Below, piece by piece: positions 44,646 through 53,461 of a stretch of 64,000 nt of DNA. Each line of letters opens with the position of its first letter. Position 1 is the first letter of the stretch. Below the pieces are notes generated by a model that worked only from the letters and a program-made list of their open reading frames with translations, made no database searches and had not been told where the DNA came from. Both the position numbers and the translations under genes were made by a program. Origin of the DNA: an uncultured Burkholderiales bacterium (GTDB lineage Bacteria > Pseudomonadota > Gammaproteobacteria > Burkholderiales > Burkholderiaceae_C). The stretch is taken from contig CAIQBO010000036.1 of the NCBI GenBank assembly GCA_903870145.1, positions 62,001 through 126,000 of the forward strand, in the 5' to 3' direction.

Positions 44646-45716
44646 TCAAAATAATTTAATGCGCTCGGGCATCAGTTTCAAGAGCAAATCTGAGCCGGCG
44701 TGTAGATTTTTTTCTGCCAAAAAATTGAGTGACAAATATACCGTCAAGGGTTGCTCGGACAAGGCTGGCGCCAACACGTGAACATGGCAAAACGCACCGA
44801 GAAATTCAATGGCTTGAATGCTGCTTTGAAACACACAGGCGTCACCTGCCACGATAGGCCTGGCCAGCACATCCTCTGGGCGCAAATATATTTTCACTGG
44901 GCCTGGCGCGTGGCCTAGGGCGGGAATGTCTTGCAAGGGGACTCGCATTTCACCCAAGTGCAGTTGATCCCCTTGAACAAGGCCCGGCAGCACATTGACT
45001 TTGCCTACAAAATCAGCCACAAAAGCGCTGGCCGGTTCGCGGTAAATTTGGTGCGGTGTGCCCACTTGCTCAATGCAGCCATGGTTCATGACCACAATGC
45101 GGTCGGCCATGCTCAGGGCTTCTTCTTGGTCGTGTGTGACCATGATGGTGGTCACGCCCAAGCTTTGTTGCAAGGATCTGATTTCATGGCGCAAGCGCAC
45201 ACGCTCCAGCGCGTCCAGCGCGGACAAGGGCTCATCGAGCAGCAGCAAGCCAGGCGAGGTGGCCAAGGCACGCGCCAAGGCAATGCGCTGCTGCTGCCCG
45301 CCAGACAGTTGGCTGGGGAACTTGGCATTGCTGCCAGGCAGGCCCACGAGCTTGAGCAATTCTTCAACGCGCTGGGCCATCGCATCTCGGGCAACTTTGC
45401 GGTTGACCAGGCCGTAGGCCACATTGTCAGCCACTGATAAATTGGGAAACAGCGCGTAGCTTTGGAAAACGATGCCGTAATCACGCTCGGCCGGATGGGC
45501 AGAAGAAATATCTCGGCCTGCTTGGTGCACGCTGCCGTGCGTTTGCACTTCCAGGCCAGCAATGATGCGCAGCAAGGTGGTCTTGCCGCAACCCGAGGGG
45601 CCTAAAAAACAAACCAATTCACCTGGCAAGATGTCCAGGTTGATGTCTTGCAAGGCGACAAAGTTGCCAAATGCTTTGTGCAAATGGCGCAGGGTGAGGT
45701 AAGGACTTGCAGACAT
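44646..45716 (-). CDS. AEP-type ABC transporter ATP-binding protein (PhnT2-like)
   Basis: A 356-residue ATPase of the PotA/FbpC class with an extra C-terminal regulatory domain. Walker A is [12 protein letters not shown] near residue 38, the Q-loop is YGIVFQSYALFPNLSVADNV, the signature is QLSGGQQQRIALARAL, and Walker B is LLLLDEPLSALDALE. The TOBE-like tail begins around residue 240 (VNVLPGLVQGDQLHL). I chose the ATG at 45716 (MSASPYLTL) because an upstream in-frame ATG at 45746 lies inside a terminator hairpin. It supplies energy to the fused permease downstream. Confidence 0.87.
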   Translation of the reverse strand: MSASPYLTLRHLHKAFGNFVALQDINLDILPGELVCFLGPSGCGKTTLLRIIAGLEVQTHGSVHQAGRDISSAHPAERDYGIVFQSYALFPNLSVADNVAYGLVNRKVARDAMAQRVEELLKLVGLPGSNAKFPSQLSGGQQQRIALARALATSPGLLLLDEPLSALDALERVRLRHEIRSLQQSLGVTTIMVTHDQEEALSMADRIVVMNHGCIEQVGTPHQIYREPASAFVADFVGKVNVLPGLVQGDQLHLGEMRVPLQDIPALGHAPGPVKIYLRPEDVLARPIVAGDACVFQSSIQAIEFLGAFCHVHVLAPALSEQPLTVYLSLNFLAEKNLHAGSDLLLKLMPERIKLF

Positions 45717-45724
45717 GGGGGACC

Positions 45725-45758
45725 AAAAAAAAGGCCGCGCTGGCATTGCCAGGCGGCC
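45725..45758 (-). terminator. Rho-independent terminator/attenuator inside the AEP transporter operon
   Basis: On the minus strand a GC-rich stem (GGCCGC + CTGGCA pairing with TGCCAG + GCGGCC, with one bulged base) is followed at once by eight Ts. It begins 13 bases after the binding-protein stop and ends 8 bases before the ATPase start. It would end many transcripts after the binding-protein gene and let a fraction continue, giving excess binding protein. Confidence 0.8.
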
Positions 45759-45771
45759 ATCTATTTCAAAA

Positions 45772-46803
45772 TCAACGTTTCTCAGATTTGCCGTTGTAGC
45801 GAGAGTTCCACTCGTTCAAAATGCGCTCGCGTTGTTCTGCTGCATAGCTGAAGTCCAGTTTAACCAAACGTGACTCATAGTCTTTGGGAACATTGGGCAG
45901 CGGCTCGGCCACACCGGGGTGCGCAGTGATGGCAAAGTTTTTGCCGTACAAGCGCATGGCGTCTTTGCTCGAAGCCCAGTTGGCCAATTTCTTGGCTGCG
46001 TCCAACTTCTTTGTGCCTTTGTGAATGGCAAAAGACTCTAAGTCCCAACCCAAACCTTCTTTGGGGAACACCAAGTCGATCGGTGCGCCTTTGGCCTTGT
46101 TGGCGTTGCCGCGGTATTCAAAGGAGATGCCCAAGACAAACTCACCACTGGCAGCCATGTTGCAGGGCTTGGAGCCTGAGTGCGTGTACTGCGCGATGTT
46201 CTCATGCAGGCCGTCCATGTATTTCCAGCCGCCGCCTTTGCCGTTTTGGTCACCGAACAGAGTCAGCCATGCGATCACATCAAAGTAGCCCGTGCCGCTG
46301 GAGGCCGGGTTGGGCATGACGATTTGGCCTTTGTAAATGGGTTTGACCAAGTCTTGCCAAGACTCAGGCTTGGGTATATTGCGTTTTTTGGCTTCCACGG
46401 TGTTAAAGCAAATCGTGGCACCCCAGACATCCATGCCCCACCAAGCTGGTGGGTTGGCCTTGTCACGGTACTGCGGCATGATGGCATCTAAGTTCAATGG
46501 CGCAAAGGGCTCGAGCATGCCGTTTTTGTTCATCAGCGCCAGGCTGGTGGCCGCCACACCCATGACCGCATCGGCTTGGGGGTTGGCTTTTTCAGCCAAC
46601 AGTTTGGCTGTGATCACACCGGTTGAGTCGCGAACCCATTTGAGTTCGATTTCGGGGTGCACTTTATTGAAACCTTCTTGGTAGGCTTTCAATTGGTCCA
46701 CTTCCAAAGCGGTGTAAACCAAGAGTTGTGTTTTTTGAGCAAAGGCCAAAGAGCCTAACAAAAGTCCGCCGATCAGCAGGGCTGATTTGCAAAGTGAACG
46801 CAT
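45772..46803 (-). CDS. AEP-type ABC transporter periplasmic binding protein (PhnS2-like)
   Basis: A 343-residue periplasmic protein of the iron(III)/thiamine-type binding family (SBP family 1) used by AEP importers. A signal peptide of about 22 residues (SALLIGGLLLGSLAFAQ) is followed by LLVYTALEVDQLKAYQEGF, WWGMDVWGATICFNTVEAK, VMPNPASSGTGYFDVIAWL (the pocket for an oxyanion ligand) and FEYRGNANKAKGAP. It is the first gene leftward from the GntR control region and is followed by an attenuator hairpin. The phosphonate role is inferred from phnW, phnA and phnY around it. Confidence 0.87.
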   Translation of the reverse strand: MRSLCKSALLIGGLLLGSLAFAQKTQLLVYTALEVDQLKAYQEGFNKVHPEIELKWVRDSTGVITAKLLAEKANPQADAVMGVAATSLALMNKNGMLEPFAPLNLDAIMPQYRDKANPPAWWGMDVWGATICFNTVEAKKRNIPKPESWQDLVKPIYKGQIVMPNPASSGTGYFDVIAWLTLFGDQNGKGGGWKYMDGLHENIAQYTHSGSKPCNMAASGEFVLGISFEYRGNANKAKGAPIDLVFPKEGLGWDLESFAIHKGTKKLDAAKKLANWASSKDAMRLYGKNFAITAHPGVAEPLPNVPKDYESRLVKLDFSYAAEQRERILNEWNSRYNGKSEKR

Positions 46804-46851
46804 ACGAAATCCCTTTTAAAGGTTAAAACCATCTACTTTCCACGCGCAACA

Positions 46852-46910
46852 TGACAAGCGCGTGACAAGCGCGTGAAAATTCATTGGAAAGCAAGATAAC
46901 ACGCTTGTCA
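46852..46910. promoter_or_regulatory. TGACAAGCG repeat cluster in the divergent control region
   Basis: The 11-mer TGACAAGCGCG occurs twice in tandem (46852-46862 and 46863-46873), and its core comes back inverted as CGCTTGTCA at 46902-46910. All lie in the 151-base gap between the AEP binding-protein gene and the GntR gene. Tandem plus inverted copies of one 9-base core look like a multi-site operator for the adjacent regulator. Confidence 0.5.
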
Positions 46911-46924
46911 ATTGTTTTTTGTAA

Positions 46925-46936
46925 ATTGTTGACAAT
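46925..46936. promoter_or_regulatory. GntR (FCD-type) operator-like palindrome
   Basis: ATTGT-TG-ACAAT is a perfect inverted repeat with a 2-base centre, close to the ATTGTATACAAT-type sites of FCD-family GntR regulators. It lies 18 bases before the gntR ATG, where binding would give autoregulation. Confidence 0.5.
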
Positions 46937-46954
46937 CTGCTGTTTTGTGATTCA

Positions 46955-47680
46955 ATGGAGGCTATGCCTCTTCAATTTGCTGACCCTGCCGCTTTGTCCC
47001 ATTCCACCATTGCCATGCTGCAAACCAATTCGCTGACCGGCGCAGTGCAGCAGGAGATTGAGCGCCTGATCAATGCAGGCGAATTGGGCCCGGGCGACAA
47101 ACTCACCGAGGCGGTCATGGCCGAACGTTTGGGTGTCTCTAGGGGCCCTGTGCGCGAGGCCTTTCGTGTGCTGGAGGAGGCTGGCCTAGTCCGGTTGGAA
47201 AAAAATCGTGGTGTTTTTGTGCGGCAAGTTCCGCTGGAGGAGGCGCTGGAAATTTTTGACATGCGCGCCATGATCGAGGCCCACGTCGGCAGCAATTTGG
47301 CTGGTAATGCAACGCTTGAGCAATTGGCGCATTTGCAAAGCTTGATCGATCAAATGGACAAAACAGTCAAAGCGCAAGACGAGGCCGCGTATTACCGCTT
47401 GAACATCGCGTTCCATGAATCGATGGTGACTTTTTCTGGCAACAAAAAACTTCTGGGCATGTACCAAAAACTCACGCGTGAATTGAGTTTGTTTCGCCGG
47501 CGCAATTTGGCAGACCATTCATTGTTGGCCACGTCAGTCAATGAGCACAGAGAAATGCTGCAAGCCATTCGTTCAGGCAATGCAAACAAGGCGGCTGAAA
47601 CGCTGCGACAACACGTGCTCATGAGCCGCGAGAGAACGATCCGAAATTATCTTCAATTTTCTGAACAACTTGCTCCTTGA
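46955..47680 (+). CDS. GntR-family regulator, FCD subfamily
   Basis: A 241-residue regulator. An N-terminal winged helix-turn-helix (LTEAVMAERLGVSRGPVREA and FRVLEEAGLVRLEKNRGVFV, residues about 48-88) is followed by an all-helical FCD effector domain, with metal-binding positions around FDMRAMIEAHVGSNLA, the HESM stretch and SVNEHREMLQAI. It is divergent from the AEP importer genes and is the first gene of the phnA-phnY operon (9 bases to phnA), so it most likely controls both by sensing AEP or a product. The start at 46955 lacks a clear ribosome binding site; an in-frame ATG lies at 46964. Confidence 0.87.
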   Translation: MEAMPLQFADPAALSHSTIAMLQTNSLTGAVQQEIERLINAGELGPGDKLTEAVMAERLGVSRGPVREAFRVLEEAGLVRLEKNRGVFVRQVPLEEALEIFDMRAMIEAHVGSNLAGNATLEQLAHLQSLIDQMDKTVKAQDEAAYYRLNIAFHESMVTFSGNKKLLGMYQKLTRELSLFRRRNLADHSLLATSVNEHREMLQAIRSGNANKAAETLRQHVLMSRERTIRNYLQFSEQLAP

Positions 47681-48907
<1,227 letters not shown>

Positions 48908-48917
48908 AAGGACGCAT

Positions 48918-50375
48918 ATGAGTCAGGTTTCACAATTTATCCTAGACCACCAACTCAATGCCATGCGCATTGGCGGTCGCAAAGTGGGTGCTGCGCGCGA
49001 GCGGCACATTCAGGTCTTTAATCCTTTCACCGAACAACTTTTGGGCACAGTGCCCAAGGCCACTGTGGAAGAAGTGCGCCAAGCGTTTGAGATCGGCCAC
49101 GCCTACAAGCCCAAGTTGACGCGCTTTGAGCGCGCCGACATTTTGAACAAGGCAGCGGCTTTGGTGCGCGAACACTTGAACGATATTGCCCAGTTGATCA
49201 CGGCCGAAGCAGGGCTGTGCTTGAAGGACTCGATTTACGAAGCCGGGCGTGTCAGCGATGTGCTGCTGTTTGGCGCGCAAGAAGTGTTGAAAGACGATGG
49301 CCAAATATTCAGCTGCGATTTGACGCATCACGGCAAACAGCGCCGGGTCTACACGCAGCGCTCGCCATTACTGGGGGTGATCTCGGCCATCACGCCGTTC
49401 AATCACCCGATGAACCAAGTGGCGCACAAAGTCATTCCCAGCGTGGCCACGAACAACCGGATGGTTTTAAAGCCTTCAGAGAAGGTGCCGTATTCGGCCA
49501 TCTATTTTGCTGATCTTTTGTACCAGGCCGGTTTGCCCCCGGAAATGCTCAGCGTGGTCACCGGTGATCCAGCAGAAATTGCCGATGAGCTGTTGACCCA
49601 TCCGGCTGTGGACTTGATCACCTTCACGGGCGGTGTGGCCATTGGCAAATACATTGCCAGCAAGGCAGGCTACCGGCGCATCGTGTTGGAGTTGGGTGGC
49701 AATGATCCCTTGATCGTGATGGAAGATGCAGACCTGCAAGAGGCCTCGAATCTGGCCGTGCAAGGCTCCTATAAAAATTCGGGTCAACGCTGCACCGCAG
49801 TCAAGCGCATGCTGGTGCATGAGGCTGTGGCTGAAGAATTCACCGACTTGGTGGTGAGCAAAACCAAAGCTTGGACATACGGTGACCCGGCCAACCCAGA
49901 CAATTTGATGGGCACTGTGATTGACGAAGCCGCTGCCAAATTTTGTGAGTCGCGTGTCAATGAGGCGGTGGCGCAAGGCGCCCGCTTGTGGGTTGGCAAT
50001 CAGCGACGGGGCGCTTTGTATGCACCCACGGTGCTCGACCAAGTTCGCCCAGAGATGAGTCTGGTGCGCGAGGAGACATTTGGCCCGGTCTCGCCCATCA
50101 TTCGATTTGCCAACATTGACCAAGCCATTCAAATGGCCAATGGCACAGCTTATGGACTGTCCAGCGGGGTTTGCACCAACCGCATGGACTACATAGTGCG
50201 ATTCGTGAACGAGTTGCAAATGGGCAGCGTCAATGTGCGTGAAGTGCCCGGTTACCGGCTGGAGCTAACGCCCTTTGGCGGCATCAAAGATTCGGGCCTG
50301 GGTTACAAAGAAGGCGTGCAAGAGGCCATGAAGAGCTTTACAAATATCAAAACTTATTCGCTGCCCTGGGCCTGA
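48918..50375 (+). CDS. phnY: Phosphonoacetaldehyde dehydrogenase
   Basis: A 485-residue NAD-dependent aldehyde dehydrogenase converting phosphonoacetaldehyde to phosphonoacetate. The catalytic glutamate is in RRIVLELGGNDPLIVMED, and the catalytic cysteine is in YKNSGQRCTAVKRMLVHE near residue 292. Arginine and lysine residues of the substrate pocket (QRRVYTQRSPLLGVISAITP) are consistent with a phosphonate-bearing aldehyde. It is placed between phnA and the Na/Pi transporter gene. This is the dehydrogenase PhnY, not the unrelated dioxygenase PhnY* that usually partners PhnZ. Confidence 0.92.
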   Translation: MSQVSQFILDHQLNAMRIGGRKVGAARERHIQVFNPFTEQLLGTVPKATVEEVRQAFEIGHAYKPKLTRFERADILNKAAALVREHLNDIAQLITAEAGLCLKDSIYEAGRVSDVLLFGAQEVLKDDGQIFSCDLTHHGKQRRVYTQRSPLLGVISAITPFNHPMNQVAHKVIPSVATNNRMVLKPSEKVPYSAIYFADLLYQAGLPPEMLSVVTGDPAEIADELLTHPAVDLITFTGGVAIGKYIASKAGYRRIVLELGGNDPLIVMEDADLQEASNLAVQGSYKNSGQRCTAVKRMLVHEAVAEEFTDLVVSKTKAWTYGDPANPDNLMGTVIDEAAAKFCESRVNEAVAQGARLWVGNQRRGALYAPTVLDQVRPEMSLVREETFGPVSPIIRFANIDQAIQMANGTAYGLSSGVCTNRMDYIVRFVNELQMGSVNVREVPGYRLELTPFGGIKDSGLGYKEGVQEAMKSFTNIKTYSLPWA

Positions 50376-50380
50376 TCAGG

Positions 50381-52015
50381 ATGCAGCATTTGTTGAACCT
50401 GTTGGCCGCAATTGCCTTGCTGGTGTGGGGTACTCACACGGTGCGCACAGGCATCTTGCGCGTCATGGGGGGGTCTTTGCGTGATGCATTGTCCAGCAGC
50501 GTTCGCAAGCCCGTTTGGGCTTTTGCCTCAGGTGTGGGTGTTAGCAGTTTGCTGCAGTCCAGCACCGCGACTTGTTTGATTGTCAGCTCGTTTGTCGGGC
50601 AAGGCCTGTTTTTGACGTCGACTGCCTTGATCATGATGCTCGGCGCTGACGTGGGCACCAGTTTGATGGCCTTGCTGTTTTCTTTTGACATGAGTTGGCT
50701 CTCCCCCTTATTGATTGTGGTGGGTGTTGTGACTTTTGTGACCAATCAAAACAACACCGCGGGTCGATGGGGGCGGGTGGCCATTGGTCTGGGTTTGATG
50801 ACGCTGGCTTTGCGCTTGATTGTGGAGGCCACACGGCCCATCACCGAATCCCAGGGTATGCACGTTCTTTTGAGCGTCTTGCCCAACGACCCACTGATTT
50901 TGATGTTGGTCGGTGCCTTCTTAACCGTGATTTCTTATTCCAGTTTGGCCATGGTTTTGTTGACGGCCACTTTGTGCCATACGGGGGTGCTGTCATTGTC
51001 CATGGCTTTGGGCTTGGTGCTGGGTGCCAATTTGGGAAGTGGCTTGTTGGCATTTTTGACGCTTTCCAAATCTTTGCCTGCTGTGCGCCGTGTGCCCTTG
51101 GGTAATCTGTTTTTCAAGGTGATTGGCTGCATGCTGGCCCTGCCATTTTTGTCTTACTTCCCGCCTGTGGCGCAAGAATTGCAAGCCCTGCACTTGGATC
51201 CGGTGGTGGGCTTTCACGTGATGTTCAACCTCTTGTTGACGGTTTCCCTGGTGGGCTTGACCGGCAAAGCTGGAGCCTGGTTGGCGTTGCATTTGCCCGC
51301 CACTGCGGTAACCGAAGGCGCTGTCCAACCCAAGTACCTTGACCCGACTGCACTGAGCACACCTTCGCTGGCCATTGCCTGCGCCGCACGCGAAGCTTTG
51401 CACCAAGCCGATGTGGTGGAAACCATGCTGCGCGGCATCATGCCGGTGATTCAAAATGACGATACGGATCTGGCCGCTAAATTGCGAAAAATGGACGACG
51501 GTGTAGACCATTTGTATTCGTCGATCAAATTTTATTTGACACAAATTTCGCGTGAGGCCTTGTCGCAAAGAGAAGGTCAGCGCTGGGCTGACATCATGTC
51601 ATTTGCCATCAACATGGAGCAAGTCGGCGACATCATTGAGCGCGTCTTACAAGACATTGAGGACAAAAAAATTGCCAAGGCCCGGACTTTTTCTCAGGCC
51701 GGATTGGCTGAAATTGAAGATTTGCACCAAAGGCTGGTGACCAATTTGCAACTGGGCATGAGCGTGTTTTTGGATGGCGGCGTTCGCAATGCACAGTCTT
51801 TGCTGGAGCAAAAAGTACAGTTTAGGAACTTAGAACACGAATACGCCAGCCGCCATTTGACGCGCTTGCAAGAAAACACGCTGCAAAGCATTGGCACCAG
51901 TTCTTTGCACATTGACTTGATCAGCGACTTAAAGCGCATCAATTCGCACATTTGCTCCATTGCATATCCAATTTTGGAGCAAGCCGGCGCATTGGCCAGC
52001 ACGCGATTGAAGTAA
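50381..52015 (+). CDS. Na/Pi cotransporter family protein with PhoU-like tail
   Basis: A 544-residue membrane protein. The N-terminal half carries two inverted Na/Pi cotransporter repeats, including SSLLQSSTATCLIVSSFVGQ and SYSSLAMVLLTATLCHTGVL, with about eight or nine helices. The C-terminal half (residues about 330-540) is a PhoU-like helical bundle containing MSFAINMEQVGDIIERVLQD. YjbB-type proteins of this build can export phosphate. It is the fourth gene of the gntR-phnA-phnY operon (5 bases after phnY), so it may relieve excess phosphate released by PhnA, or take phosphate up. Direction is not visible. Confidence 0.85.
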   Translation: MQHLLNLLAAIALLVWGTHTVRTGILRVMGGSLRDALSSSVRKPVWAFASGVGVSSLLQSSTATCLIVSSFVGQGLFLTSTALIMMLGADVGTSLMALLFSFDMSWLSPLLIVVGVVTFVTNQNNTAGRWGRVAIGLGLMTLALRLIVEATRPITESQGMHVLLSVLPNDPLILMLVGAFLTVISYSSLAMVLLTATLCHTGVLSLSMALGLVLGANLGSGLLAFLTLSKSLPAVRRVPLGNLFFKVIGCMLALPFLSYFPPVAQELQALHLDPVVGFHVMFNLLLTVSLVGLTGKAGAWLALHLPATAVTEGAVQPKYLDPTALSTPSLAIACAAREALHQADVVETMLRGIMPVIQNDDTDLAAKLRKMDDGVDHLYSSIKFYLTQISREALSQREGQRWADIMSFAINMEQVGDIIERVLQDIEDKKIAKARTFSQAGLAEIEDLHQRLVTNLQLGMSVFLDGGVRNAQSLLEQKVQFRNLEHEYASRHLTRLQENTLQSIGTSSLHIDLISDLKRINSHICSIAYPILEQAGALASTRLK

Positions 52016-52046
52016 CCTGACTTGATGACTGACTAGGGGCAACACC

Positions 52047-52598
52047 ATGGCATTGAGCTTGAACGACATTGAAAAATTGTTTCAACACCGCGGACACGAA
52101 CAGTACAGTGGTGAGCCCGTCACGCAACTTGAGCATGCTTTGCAGGCTGCATTTTTGGGCGAGCAAGAGGGGGCCAGCGACGAATTGGTCACGGCTGCTT
52201 TTTTGCATGACCTGGGTCATTTGTTGCACGACCTCGGAGACACCCCCAGCATGCACGGTGTCGATGATGTTCACCAATACAGGGTCATTCCATTTTTGCG
52301 CAATGTGTTCCCCCAAAGCGTGATCGATGCCATTGAGCGCCATGTCGATGCCAAGCGCTACTTGTGCGTGGCACGGCCAGCGTACTACGCCGGTTTGTCG
52401 GAAGACTCTAAGCGCAGCTTGCAATTGCAGGGTGGAATTTTTACCCAGAGCCAAGCCGATGAATTCATTGCCCAGCCCGGCGCTCCCGAGGCGGTGCGCC
52501 TGCGTGTGTGGGACGATTTGGCCAAAAACCCCGGCCTTCAAACGCCTGACTTGGCGCATTACATGCAAACGGCAAAGCGCTGCGCTTTGAGGCCTTAG
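52047..52598 (+). CDS. PhnZ-like HD-domain mixed-valent di-iron oxygenase
   Basis: A 183-residue HD-domain protein of the phosphonate-operon-associated family. Tyr20 and Glu23 (EQYSGEPVTQLEHA), His30, His54-Asp55 and His58 (FLHDLGHLLHD), His76, His99 and Lys103 (ERHVDAKRY), and Asp156-157 (RVWDDLAK) keep nearly the same spacing as the iron ligands and substrate contacts of PhnZ as I recall them. PhnZ cleaves (R)-2-amino-1-hydroxyethylphosphonate to glycine and phosphate; TmpB does the same to a trimethylated analogue. The usual hydroxylase partner (PhnY*/TmpA) is not in the window. It lies 31 bases after the Na/Pi gene and one base before the DMT gene. Confidence 0.82.
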   Translation: MALSLNDIEKLFQHRGHEQYSGEPVTQLEHALQAAFLGEQEGASDELVTAAFLHDLGHLLHDLGDTPSMHGVDDVHQYRVIPFLRNVFPQSVIDAIERHVDAKRYLCVARPAYYAGLSEDSKRSLQLQGGIFTQSQADEFIAQPGAPEAVRLRVWDDLAKNPGLQTPDLAHYMQTAKRCALRP

Positions 52599-52599
52599 G

Positions 52600-53442
52600 A
52601 TGGCCATGACCTGGCCCGTGTTGATGGCCGTGCTGTTTGGCGCCTTGCTGCACGCCAGCTGGAATGCACTGGTCAAGTCGAGCCAAGACAAAACATTGGA
52701 CACCGCCTTGATCCATGTGCTGTGTTCCTTGTTGGCCTTGCCCATTTGTTTGTATGTGGGCCCTCCGCCCGATCAATCTTGGCCATTTATTTTGTGTTCT
52801 TTGGTGGTGCATGTGGGGTATTACTTTGCATTGGCTGGCGCTTACAAGCATGGTGATTTGGGCTTGACCTACCCCTTGATGCGCGGCACAGCGCCTATGT
52901 TGGTGGCCTTGGCCTCTTTGGCCTTGTTAGACGAATCCTTAAGCAGCATGGCCTGGTTGGGCGTGGCAGCCATTTCCGCCGGTGTTTTGTTACTGGGTTT
53001 GAGCCAAGGCTGGTGGGCACATCGCAAGGCAGTTTGGTTTGCATTGAGCAATGCCGTTTTGATTGCCATTTACACCGTGATTGATGCCAAGGGCGCGCGC
53101 AGTTCTGGCCATGTCCTACAGTATGTGGCCATGCTGTTTGCGCTGGACGGGTGGCCATTTGCTTTGCTGGTTTTCATGCAGCGCAAGGGGCGCGTTTGGC
53201 CTTATGTGCAATCGCGTTGGCCAATGGCCATGGGCGGTGCGGCTGCTTCTTTGGGTTCTTACTCGATTGCTTTGTGGGCCATGACCGTAGCTCCCGTGGC
53301 GATGGTGGCGGCCCTGCGCGAAACATCTGTGTTCTTTGCGGCCTTGATTGGTGCTTGGCTGCTGCATGAACGCTGGACTCGCCAACGGGTGCTAGGCACA
53401 GTGGCTATCTTGTCAGGTGTTGCTGCGCTGCGCTTGGGTTGA
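52600..53442 (+). CDS. DMT/EamA-type membrane protein, phosphonate-associated
   Basis: A 280-residue protein with about ten membrane helices arranged as two EamA repeats (MAVLFGALLHASWNALVKSS; LASLALLDESLSSMAWLGVA; then VAALRETSVFFAALIGAWLL and ERWTRQRVLGTVAILSG). The opening HASWNALVK is typical of the putative membrane protein repeatedly found in phosphonate-use operons. It starts one base after the PhnZ-like stop, so the two are tightly coupled. It may carry an aminophosphonate or a pathway amine or amino acid across the inner membrane; no substrate is established to my knowledge. Confidence 0.8.
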   Translation: MAMTWPVLMAVLFGALLHASWNALVKSSQDKTLDTALIHVLCSLLALPICLYVGPPPDQSWPFILCSLVVHVGYYFALAGAYKHGDLGLTYPLMRGTAPMLVALASLALLDESLSSMAWLGVAAISAGVLLLGLSQGWWAHRKAVWFALSNAVLIAIYTVIDAKGARSSGHVLQYVAMLFALDGWPFALLVFMQRKGRVWPYVQSRWPMAMGGAAASLGSYSIALWAMTVAPVAMVAALRETSVFFAALIGAWLLHERWTRQRVLGTVAILSGVAALRLG

Positions 53443-53461
53443 CAGACAAGAGGAATTTGAA

